Source: Chytridium lagenaria
Lineage: Eukaryota; Chytridiomycota; Chytridiomycetes; Chytridiales; Chytridiaceae
Assembly (NCBI GenBank): GCA_025449115.1
Contig: JAHLKC010000132.1
Location: 51,926 to 115,925 of the forward strand
DNA: 64,000 nt
Reading direction: 5' to 3'
The position numbers and the translations under genes are program-made. Of the stretch, positions 37,055 through 47,729 are shown piece after piece (position 1 is the first letter of the stretch; every line of letters begins with the position of its first letter). Under the pieces are notes generated by a model. The model did no database searches and was not told where the DNA came from. It saw only the letters and a program-made list of their open reading frames with translations.

Positions 37055-40000
37055 TCAAGCCTCCGCCCCATTAATCGCCTTCCACCACTCCACAACCTCC
37101 TTCTCCTCCCCCTCCAACACAATCTCCCAAACATCCCCATACTCCTCCCTCCTCCCCTTCCGTCTCCGTTTCCCCGTGGGGAAAACCAACGGAAACACCC
37201 CACCTTTCGTCATCTCCTTCCCACCTTCCTCACGTCCTCCAACAACCCTCACCCGTCTCCTCCCTTCAAACCGTCCAGCAACAAGCGTCGCGCCACCAGC
37301 GGAAACCCTGACAACGCTGACGGCACCACGAAAGGGGGCAACGACAAAGCGACCGTCAGAGTAGAGGGCGACGCTGGCTTGGTCTGGGTCTTCCGATGGA
37401 GAGTTCCAGGATTCAAGGACGGCGTCGTGGGTGCGATTGGAGAGGAGGGTGAGAATGCCGTCGCGTTTTAACAGGGGGACGGTGGAGGGGATGCCGAGGG
37501 TGTGGTCTGATGAGGATGAGAAGGAAGTGGTGGAGGTTGGGGATGAGAAGGAGAAGGGTGCAGGGACGCTTTCTGTGCTTGTCAAGCTATCCGTAAGAGA
37601 AGCAGTGTCATCCATTGGGTCCGTGACAGCCGGTAAAGTCCAAGTGGTATCTGCGAGTGGCTTCCGACGTGGCGTTCGCTCGGGGTCGTCGTCGAGGGAT
37701 GGGGATGTTGAGATGGTGGGAACGGTTGGAAGAGGTCTACGCTGGGGTTCGGTGGGATCTGGACCGAAAAGAAGGGAGTCGGTTGCTGAATGAGAGGTGG
37801 TTGAAGGAGTGAATCGGTCTTGGGAAAGACGACGAGGTTTCAAGGTGTAGCTCAGGTTCTTTTCTCGTGCCAGGTCGTTACAGGTTTCAACGGTTTTGCG
37901 GAGACGTTGAGTGAGAAGCGTGAGAAGTTCTAAAGCTTCTTCATCCTCTGGTGCAAGGGTAGTGAGGAGCCGATCAAACATGATGGCGTATCTAAGAGAA
38001 AAAAACCCCAAAATCAGTATAAAATCCCTAAAATAGAGGAAAACGGCCATACAACCTACTCATATAAATAAAACAATATTAAAAAAAAAAGAGAGATTCA
38101 CCTCGTCAACCTCTGAAATGGCAACACCAAATACCCTAAAATCCCCAACTGCCCATGTCTCGGATCCACTTTTGCCGCTCTCACCACCGCCGCCCCGGCC
38201 TCCATCGACGTCCCCAAAGGCGTACACTCCGGCACCCCCACAATATCCACAACCTGCTGCCTCCGTTTTCCCAACGTCATCGAAAACAAATTCTGCGCCA
38301 TCTGGAACGGCGAACTCGGGGTATTCTTCGAATTCTTCTTGAGGGTGGACGTGGGGATCACAGAAGTTGGAGCAGAAAGAGGTGTGGAAGTGGGTCCCGC
38401 CGCCGTGACGAGATCCGTTGCAATCTTTTGAGCGGCAGCCATCCGTGGAATGTAATACTCGTACCCCTCAAAAGCACCAACCTCCAACAACCATAAAAAC
38501 AGTGCCGCCAAAGCCGTCACAGGTCGTACAGTAGGTTTCCGTCGAAGACTTTCATCAGGGCTTTTCACAGATTCCCTCGACATGACCGTTTCCCCAACAA
38601 ACGAAGATGACACGGATCGACTTCTTGACCTCCCTTTCTCAACCACATCCGTCCCACGCGATGACACCGACCCAGTTCCCCACCGTCTCCCCTCCTTTCT
38701 CCCCTCCTCATCATCACTCTCTGGAACCCTCAACGAACTCCCCGAAGACGCCACAGACGTCACCGAAGCAACGCTAAAACGATGTCCCCTCCCCAACGAC
38801 CTCCCCGACCGTTTCACCTCATCCAACGACGACAACACAGGCACCGTCATTCCATTCAAAACCTGAACAGCCATACTCCGACTCCTCCGTCTCTCATCAT
38901 CGTCCCCTTGAACACGTCCCCTCCTCCGTCCTCGATCATCCACCACCTTCACCTCCCCCGTCGATAAACTCCGTCTTCGTCTCGCAATCATAAACCGCGA
39001 TAACAACGACGGCGCAACCGTCTGCACAGAACGGATCGATGGCGCTTTCTTACTAAACGGGTTTCGATACCGTCCCCTCTCTACTTCATCCTCTACATCC
39101 CCTCGACTCATACTCATCACAACCGAAGGCGGAGACCCCGTCCCATCCTCAATCGCTGACCCCAACGACAAAGCCACACCCGACCCCACACCATCCCACT
39201 CCTTCAACACCTTCCTCTCCCACCCCACCCCTTCCTCCTTCAACTCCTCCGGCTCCTCCACCTCCCCTTCAAAATTCACAATATCCCTAAACTCTGCAAA
39301 CTCCCTCCACTCCTCATCCCCACCCCTATCCACCACCTCCTCCTCCACCTCCACCACCTCCTCCACAACCTCCTCCACCTCCTCCCCACCAATCAACCTC
39401 TCAAGCCCAGGAACCCGTCGAACCCACCACCGTCTCCACCCATTCGCAAACGGAAACGCCCCTCCCTCCCCCTCAACCTCCTCCTCCCCAGCCAAAACCC
39501 CAACCTCAACACAAGGCAACACAACCGTCCTCGCAAACACCTCCACATCCCGCACATTCAAAAACAACCTCTCCAAAAACACCTCATCGCATCGTGTCGA
39601 CATCGGGATCACATATAACGCCATAAACACATCCAATTCTTGAACATACGTGCGTTCCGTTGTCAAAAGCTCTTGGAGAACACGGTCTGTGACGGTTAGA
39701 GGCGGGGTTGGAGGTTTCGGGGGTGGAGATGGAGAGTGGGGGGGTTCTGGGAGTGGTCGACGAGGAGGCGGCGGGAGGGGTGTTGATATCGGTTGCTCTT
39801 CCACAGACGAAACTTTGATGGAAGGTGCTACGAGTGTTATAACTGAAACCGGACGATGTCTGACACCGTCCAACGAGAAAACAGAGGAACTGACATGAGG
39901 TGTTGAGATGAATCCCGTGCCAGGGGAGACGGCGGGATCTGGTGATGGTTTTGTGGGACGTGGGAGGGTGACGGAGAGTTTGGAGGGTTCCATGAGACGT

Positions 40001-43000
40001 GGTGGAGTGGGAACGTCCACGGCTTTCTTTGGACGTGGTAAAGATTCGTGACGGTCGGGTTCAGCGGCTTTGGCGATACGAGGTGTTGTATCCCTTTTTT
40101 GAAGTAATTCCTTGATATGAGGAACCGCGTCTATGCCGCGGAAAGGAGGCTGTATCTTCTTCTTTGGTGTCAACTCGTTACGAGCTTTTAACACCAATTC
40201 AGAATCATTCACCATCCGTGGAGGGCTCTCAATTTTCTTTGGGACCGACTCTTTCACCTCCTTAGGTGGACTCTCACTCCCCCTCGATGTCGATTCTTTC
40301 CTCTTTTTCTCCAGAGTCTCCAACTTTGAAGGACTCTCACTCCTCCTCGGAATCGATTCTTTCCTCATCTTCTCCAAACTCTCCAACTTTGAGGGACTCT
40401 CACTCCTCCTCGTAATCGAATCTTTCCTCATCTTCTCCAAACTCTCACTCCCTGATATCGTCTCTTTCCCCTCCTCCTTCTCCTTCCCCTCCTCCCTTCT
40501 CACGAGCGACTCCTTCCTCATCTGCTCCCCCACAAACCCTTTACTCAACATCTCCAAACGTCCCTCCCCCTCCTTCTTCCTCTCAGTAGACACCAAAACC
40601 GCCATCGACCGTTTTAACGACTCCCGCCCATCCCGTTCAGGCGTCACCATCTCCCTCGTTGCCTCTCTCGTCAACGATCCACTCCGTTTCGTCACCTTCC
40701 CACCCTCCACAAGCATCACCGCAGCAGCCATGATCGCAGAAGCGGCTTGCGAAGTATTCACATCATCCACGTGTCGAGTCGCATGATCCACGTTTCGATT
40801 CACAGTCTCCGTTGACCCACGCGTCGACACGGTGCGTGGCGGGGGGGTTGGCGCATTCACCATCTGCGAGTATTTTTGGACGAGCGATGCGACGGATGAT
40901 TTTGGGGGGGTTTGAGGGGATGAGGAGGTGCGTGGGGGTGGTGAGGGGGAGGGGTGTTCGGGTGGAGTTGGTAAGGATGTGGAATGGTTTGTAGGAGGTG
41001 TTTTGATTTCTTTTCGGGTGTGAGGTAAGGCGTCTTTGATGTCTCGACGTGGTGAGGGTTCGCGTAGTTTTGAGAGAGGTTTGGGAGGAATTAGGTGGGT
41101 GGTTGGTTTCGTGGCATTCTTTAATATACAGTTAGGAAAGATGGGGATGTGATATTACCTTTAAGATGACAGTTGACGAAGAAAGAGTTTTGGGAGGAAC
41201 GGGAATTTTAAAAGATGGGACGTCCTTTTTTGCGAGTTCCAAAGTCGTGGACTCGACCTTTACCTCGATACCCTTTCGTACTGATTCGTCTTGGTTTAAG
41301 GGTCCCGCAGGTTCCTTTCCCTTCACACTCTGAAGTTTTGGTGACGAAGTTGGTAACGCAAGTTTCGTCTCAAGCGTCACATCTAAATTTGGAGGGAAGG
41401 ATTGTTTCCTCTCTGTAGACTTCACGTCCTTCTTCTCCACAACCGCAAATTTAGATGGTACAGAGGGTCCAGGCTCCTTCTTCTCCACCATCACCTCAGA
41501 TTTCGGGGTGACGGGTTCCTTCTTTTCCACAACCGTCGATTTGGATGGTACAGAGGGAGGTCCAGATTCTTTCTTCTCCACCATCACCTCAGACTTTGGC
41601 GTGACGGGTCCCGTCAATTTGAATGGTACAGAAGCGGCCCAGACTCCTTCTTCTCCACCATCACCTCATATTTCGGCGTGACAGGTCCTTCTTCTCCACA
41701 ACCGCAAGTTTAGATGGTACAGAGGGAGGTCCAGACTCCTTTTTCTCCATCACCTCAGATTTCGGCGTGACAGGTTCCTTCCTTTCTATAGATTTCACGT
41801 CCTTCTTCTCCACAACCGCAAGTTTAGATGGTACAGAGGGAGGTCCAGACTCCTTCTTCTCCGCCACCACCTCAGATTTCGGCATGACGGGTTCCTTCCT
41901 TTCTATAGAATTCCCGTCCTTCTTCTGCACAACCGCAAGTTTAGATGGTACAGAGGGAGGTCCAGACTCCTTCTTCTCCACCACCACCTCAGATTTCGGC
42001 GTGACAGGTCCCTTCTTCTCCATCACCGCCACTTTGGATGATACAGAGGGAGTTCCAGACTCCTTCTTCTCCACCATCACCTCAGATTTCGGCGTGACAG
42101 TTCCCTTCTTTTCCAAAACCGCCACTTTGGATAGTACAGAGGGAGTTCCAAACTCCTTCTTCTCCACGACCTCAACTTTTGACATTCCCAGCACTTTATT
42201 CTCCACAGACACCTCCTTCCTCTCCAACACATCCGGTTTAGAACAAGGCTTCTCCCCATCCATCATCTCCACCCCTTTCATCTCCCCAACCATCCCAACA
42301 TCCCAACATGGCACAGGAACATCCACATCATCCTTTTTCGGTACAGCAGGTCCAAACATCCCCCCAAACGCTCCAAACACACGTTCAACCACACTCATGG
42401 TCTCGGAATTCCGTTCACCCAAACTCCTCGCCTCCATCTTGTCAACTGAAAGTTTTTCAAGGGTCATCGTCTCCTTCCCCTTCACCGCCCCCTCAACATC
42501 CAATTTCGTCGTATCTCTATCCACATCCACAACCATCGTCTCCTTCTCCCTCACCCCACCCTCACCCAATTTCGCTTTCATCGCATCCACCTCCTTCTCC
42601 TCCACCCTCAAAGCAACCTCAACCTCCAACTCCCTCGCAACCCGTTCCAACGTCTCACAAGTCGACAACCCCGGTCCCTCCGTCACGCGTTTCTTAACCC
42701 CCCGTTTCGGTGAAGCAGGGGTAGACGACGCGTTTACTTTCTTTTTGAGACGCGGGGAGGCAGCACGGGTGGAGGTGAATGCGTGGGGATCTTTGGAGGT
42801 ACGGCTTGATGTGGAGGTTGTGGACGGACGACGGGAGGATTGGGTGGAATGGATGGGGGAGGAGTGGGAGGAGATGGGGTCTTTGGAAGGTTGGCGGGAG
42901 GTGGAGTGGGTGAGACGAGATGTTGGGGTGAGACGTGTTGTTGTTGTGGTTGTTGTGGTGGGAGGTTTGGAGGTGGGTTTGCGGGTAGGTGTGATCTGTA

Positions 43001-44289
43001 AATTTTTGTTAGAGGTTGCCGGAGTTGAGAGAGCAAAACTTACGGTTGTTTTTAAAGATGATACTTCTAGAGGTTTTTTGGTGCTTTGTTTTGGGAGGGT
43101 TGAGTCTGAATTTGAGCGTGGTGGCGTGTGGATGGATACGGATGGAACGGATGTGGTTGGTTTGGATGGTGATGAGGTGATTGTAGACAAGGAAGATGAT
43201 GATGACGATGGTGATGATGATGATGTTGTGGATTTGAGGGGTGATGATACGGGCACGGCTCTCCGCCTCGTTGCATCGATACGCGTTGTCATGTGAGTTG
43301 AGGTGGTTAAAGGTGATGGCGGCAGGGTGGGTGAAGTACCAGGGGGTTGGATTGGTTGCACAGATTTTTCTGTGACACTTGAAGATTTAATGGTTCCTGG
43401 TGGTTGGGAAGATGATGTCAGGAGAGGCTTCTTTTTCTTTGAGGAGGATGCTGTGGCATCAGTCGTTTTGGATGAGGTGGGCTTTGTGGCGGAAGGTGGT
43501 ATAGACGGGGTTGCGGTGGTGATGGAGGAAGGTGTGGGGTGAGCGATGGCCCATGAGGGGATCTTTCTTGATGCAGCTGTGGTGATGGGATGGGGTGGAT
43601 CGTTTGTTTCATGTGATGTGGACGGTTTTGATGATGTTGAAGGAGAAGTAGATGGATCCAAGTGAGATGTTTTGATGGTTGCAGTGGGTTGATGTGTTTG
43701 ATTGATGGATGAGGTGGATGGAGGGAGACGGTTAGACGGTTTGATTGCATGTCCGTCTGATCCGACAGATGGCTTTGTGGGAATCCTGGTCAAGACGGGT
43801 GGAGTGGAAAGAGGAGCGGATTTTGGCTTGATGGTTGATAAAGAGGAAGGTTGGGAGGTTCGAGGTGTTGATGATGATGATGATGATGAGGATGAGGATG
43901 AAGGCGTGGGACGGGTTGTTGTTGGTTGTTGAATTGATTGTGGATTCATTGGATGTAGTGGAAGGGTGGGCATGTCGAAGTGGTTGTGATAATCGGGTTG
44001 TTGCTGCTGGTGATGTCGTTGCTGTTGCCGCAATCTTTCGACGGACAGGTGGTGCTGCTGCTGATGATGATGACGTTGATGACGTTGATGGTGATGATGA
44101 TGGGATTAAAGGTGGTTTATTTGAAGGTCGTAGTTGCTTTAATCTTGTAGCAGCAGAAGGAGGAGGAGGAGGTAGTTGATGATGATGCTGATGATGACTG
44201 ATGGTTGATGATGATGATGATGATGGTGATGAGGTTGATGATGATTTAGAAGTGACATTATCCGTTGTTGTTGTCATCATCATCACCAT
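37055..44289 (-). CDS. large RhoGEF (DH-PH) protein with disordered repeat-rich N-terminus
   Basis: Guanine-nucleotide exchange factor for a Rho-family GTPase, about 2,000 residues. The N-terminal 60 percent (44289-39750) is low complexity: His/Gln/Ser/Thr-rich, then Lys/Glu/Ser/Pro repeats (listed separately) and several proline-rich SH3-ligand-like tracts. The DH domain begins at about 39700 (LQELLTTERTYVQELDVFM), carries a roughly 400-residue acidic/serine insertion (39490-38560) and ends with LGYLVLPFQRLTR joined across an intron (about 37990-38098) to YAIMFDRLL. The PH domain occupies about 37470-37055 and ends with a Trp-containing helix (VVEWWKAING). Another short intron is at about 41113-41158. 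Frame breaks lie near 44030 and 41660. The position about 5 kb from the formin is notable, since RhoGEFs and formins act in the same pathway, but linkage may be chance. The start ATG is one of three closely spaced Mets. Confidence 0.82.
41440..42190 (-). repeat. coding tandem repeat (KES/PP-S-VPSK unit)
   Basis: At least six imperfect copies of a unit of roughly 22-37 residues are encoded on the minus strand. Each contains VTPKSEV, EKKESG, PSVPSK and AVVEKK in order; unit length varies because a KDVKSIERKEP insert is present in some copies only. Neighbouring copies are nearly identical at DNA level, which suggests recent expansion or conversion. Confidence 0.85.
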
Positions 44290-44957
44290 CCCCCCTTCCT
44301 TGCAAGTCCCCCTCCCCCTCCTCCTCCCTTGTTATTAGTATCATCCATAAACTTTTTATTAACTCATTCATAATTAAATATGTACATAAACAAATAAAGA
44401 AAAGAGAGAAAAGTATAAACTATGTTTATGAGGTATATACCTGTGTGATTGATGCTAGATGCTCATTGGCTGAATGAAAAGCCATTAAAATAATTATAAT
44501 TAAATAAAATAATGAAATATGTAATTAATAAATAATAATGAAATAAATAATTTAAATGAATGAATGAATAATGAATGATGGTGAATGACGCATGGTGATG
44601 GAGACTAAAATATTAAATTTAGTGACAATTTATGAATGATACTAATAATGTTTTGTTTTGCTTGTCCACCCTACTTCTCATTACTTTTACTATGTATGTT
44701 ATTCATCAAGCACATATGTATATATGTAAATGTATGCATATATAAATATATGATAAATACATTATTATAGAGAGAGAGAGAGAAAAGTATAAATACTGGC
44801 CCACTTTCCCCCCTTTTTTTAATTCATTCTCTCTCATTCACATCACACATCCCTTCTTACTCTATACTCTACTCTATACTATCATCCCATTCCCATTCCC
44901 ATTCCACCTCCATCCTACATACTACATACTACCCACTTCCATTTACTACATACAATA
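44290..44957. promoter_or_regulatory. bidirectional promoter region, RhoGEF / DUF2408 gene
   Basis: Separates two divergently transcribed genes. It is AT-rich with tetranucleotide-like AATG/ATAA runs (44490-44600), a GA run (44770-44783), a TATAAATA box at 44788-44795 and a long pyrimidine-rich leader (44805-44950) up to the ATG at 44958. The TATA box is 163 bp upstream of that ATG, so it would serve the plus-strand gene. Confidence 0.6.
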
Positions 44958-46951
44958 ATGATTATGCCTACGTTTGAAGAACTCCATGCGAGTAGCACTG
45001 CTGCATCCATTGCATCCTCTGACATCAAACAAGTATGTATTTATTATGTTTTCATATTCATTATTCACTATTGTTTCAAATATACTTTATGATGGAAGAT
45101 GATGATGGTCTCCCAGTAATACCATCTACTACTAATTAGTAGTTCGTGTTGGAGACAGAAAATTACTTTTTTTTTTTAATTCCTTTTCATTCTCATTCCT
45201 TTTCTCATTCTTTAATATTCATCACTCACCATCATTTTCTCATAAAGAGGGCAATGCCTGCGAAAAACGCCTTCACCATGAGCCACTTGCTCAGCAACCT
45301 CTCAAAGGACATTCACGCCATCAAAAAACAACGGCAACCCTCTGTTTAGCGATGTTCAAGCTTTGGCTGACAGAACCTGGAAGGCTACCATCACTATCGA
45401 GGCCTACATTGAAAAACTCAACAAGGAAAAGGAGATGGTAAGAAATAACATCATCTTTTCTAAACTCGATAAATATGCTAATCATTTATATTACTGTCTC
45501 TCTTAAATAATTAGCTCAACCAACACATTGACAACATCTGGTCAGACTTTGACGTCCTCATTCGTCCCCTGTGGAGGATTGACGACTCTATCGTCCCCTC
45601 TACGACACCCTCGCCACCCTCCGCCTTCAGCTCGAGAACCTCAAGACCATGCAAGACATTCCAAGAGCACCAATTCGGAGGAATCCATTGACCCCGCGCA
45701 AGGCTCCTTCTCGGCAGAGGAACGCGAGGCGGACCTTCACTTATCCAGGAACGCCTTCACAAGCTTGAAAATGAACATGTGGTCGATGGAAAGTTTGTAC
45801 CCAGAGGATGGAAGGCTGGAGACCGTGTGCCCGGTGGTCAGGCACTTGTTGCCAACCTCCTTGCTCGTTGCTACAAGCTTGTGAGGCAGCTTCAAGAGTC
45901 GGAGCCTTCTGGTAAGTTGTTTTTGTTGTGTTTTTTTTTTTTTTGCTTTCTTATTTCTTTGTTTCTCAATTACTAACACATCTTTTTTTTTTAAAAATTA
46001 TTCATTAGTCGCACCGCGTCTCTACCCGCTCGAGAACCGTCTTTTGAACATTGTTTCCACCCTCACCGCATTCAAGCAAGCCCTCCTCTCTGGTGCTCAC
46101 ATTGACCCCATTGAGCTCCGTCTCCTCCAAGACCACGTCCGTGACATTGACTCTAAGCGCGTCGACGGCAAATTCATTGACGAAACCGACGGGTCCACCC
46201 AGATCCCCGAAGGCCAAGCCATTCTCACTGGTCTCCTCGAAGAAGCCTACGACCTCATTCACGACTGTCTTCTCGAGATGGAAGGTCAAAGTGGTTCCGA
46301 GACGGATGAGATTGACGCTCTCCTCGATCGCGTCTCTGAAGTTCGTCAAATCGTCTCTGGTTTCATCTCTAGAAGCCAAATCACCCCTGACAAGAGAGAC
46401 GAACCGCAAGATGAAGACACCACCAAAAAAACCTCCCTCTCCCTCCTCGGATCCTCCTCTGCCGCTCTCTCTGCCCTCCGCGACACCCTCGGAGAAGGCT
46501 ACACCTACGTCCGCAACACGGCGGGTAAACTCGAATCCGGTATCGCCACCACCGTCACCAAAAACACGTCCCGCCTCGTCTCTGCCGTCCGTTCCGGTCT
46601 CTCCTCCATGACGGGGCTCCTTGGCACCCTTGACCCCGTTGACCCCACCCTTGCGTCCACCCACGCGCGACTTCTCCGTCTTCGTGATGCTCTGCTTGCC
46701 CTGCGGAAGGACCGGGACGAGGAGGATGCGAAGCGGTATGCTGTTGCGGCTGGGACCGGGGTGGTGGTTGGGGACCGTCTAAGCGGATAGAGATTCGGAC
46801 GCATGTGGCGCAGTTGGATGAGATTGATTCGTTGAGGGATGAGGAGACTGGGGATTTTGTGAATGAGCAAGGTGTTGCGCCGCAGGGGCAGCAGGTGTTG
46901 AAGAGTTTGTATGAAGAGTGTTATTTGATTGCGTATGACCTTATTCGATGA
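44958..46951 (+). CDS. DUF2408-family protein with three related modules
   Basis: Fungal family of unknown function. Exons begin at 44958 (MIMPTFEELHAS, ending at GTATG near 45030), about 45248, 45516 and 46010, and end at the stop 46949-46951. Three copies of a module can be recognised: VVDGKFVPRGW ... GQALVANLLARCY (about 45780-45890), RVDGKFIDETDG ... GQAILTGLLEEAY (46160-46260) and DEETGDFVNEQG ... GQQVLKSLYEECY (46830-46930). Each is preceded by helical regions such as LATLRLQLENLK. The protein is therefore an all-helical tandem repeat of the family domain. Frame breaks occur at the A-run 45323-45328, near 45600, near 45770 and near 46785; module homology continues across each. No signal peptide or membrane segment is seen, so it is probably cytoplasmic. 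Confidence 0.8.
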
Positions 46952-47137
46952 TGTCTTTGTCTCTCTTGTGAATTCCCTTTTTGCCTTTCGTGTTTTCTTG
47001 TGATGGCTTTGCTGTGAACTTGCACCGGTTCAACGTTCAATTTTGTTTTTTGTTTGTTTTTCATTACCCTTTGGCTCTTTGTCATTTATTGCGCCTTCTC
47101 GCATGTATTATAGTCTGTCTAGTGTAACCTTGTTTGG

Positions 47138-47206
47138 TGACTATAATGTTGACGATTCAGCTATGGGAAATAAGCGTGACTCGCAACGGGGTGTATGACC
47201 AACACC
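47138..47206 (-). repeat. split direct repeat B, distal copy (B2)
   Basis: 69 bp that match 47591-47659. The first 47 bp are identical, then about ten bases differ, and the last 15 (gtatgaccaacacc region) match again. Confidence 0.85.
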
Positions 47207-47422
47207 CGGAGCGAGTAGCGGATAAACCCCACCACACCGGCTGCCAGGAGTTAAACCTGGGCTGAAAGACACGGTGTAGTGTGTAACGAACAGAAGAAAA
47301 TGTAATTAAAACAAACGAAAACGAAAAATAAAGAGATGGAAAATATATAAAAGTTAGAAGACGGTGTGGTGAGCGCGGTTATAAAGAAAAGAAGAGGTGG
47401 AATGTAGGGGTGGATGGGTGGG

Positions 47423-47590
47423 GAAACGATGAACTGAGGACTGCACCAAGGATGCAGTTGTGATGAAGGAAAATGGGCAATCTGCCCATATTCCCATCTC
47501 CGCCGTCTTCAATGCTTCACAGTGTCCGAACTAGTCCGGACTGTGTAACATTGAAGTCAGCCTGAAATCTTCAGTCATATATTCAGATAA
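47423..47590 (-). repeat. split direct repeat A, internal copy (A2)
   Basis: 168 bp nearly identical to 53264-53432. It contains a long dyad (cttcaatg ... cattgaag, with inner cacag/ctgtg and gtccg/cggac arms around ACTAGT) and a small GGGCA-ATC-TGCCC hairpin. It abuts repeat B1 directly at 47590/47591. Confidence 0.9.
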
Positions 47591-47659
47591 TGACTATAAT
47601 GTTGACGATTCAGCTATGGGAAATAAGCGTGACTTTCAGTGGGTTGTATGACCAACACC
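47591..47659 (-). repeat. split direct repeat B, internal copy (B1)
   Basis: 69 bp, starting tgactataatg directly after repeat A2. It lies just downstream of the recombinase stop codon in element orientation. Confidence 0.85.
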
Positions 47660-47729
47660 AATGCTTAGAGAAATGAATAAAGGGAATGCTAGTCAGTGAA
47701 AGTCCCAATGCTTATCAGAGGGTTTGTGT

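Noticed and set aside
38118..40786. Several plus-strand frames of 60-217 residues
   Set aside because: Antisense to the DH-containing exon of the RhoGEF; composition reflects its charged codons.
41623..43296. 557-residue plus-strand open frame
   Set aside because: It lies antisense to the RhoGEF repeat region. Its Ser/Thr/Phe-rich repeats are the complement of the minus-strand repeat, and no motif or intron structure is present.
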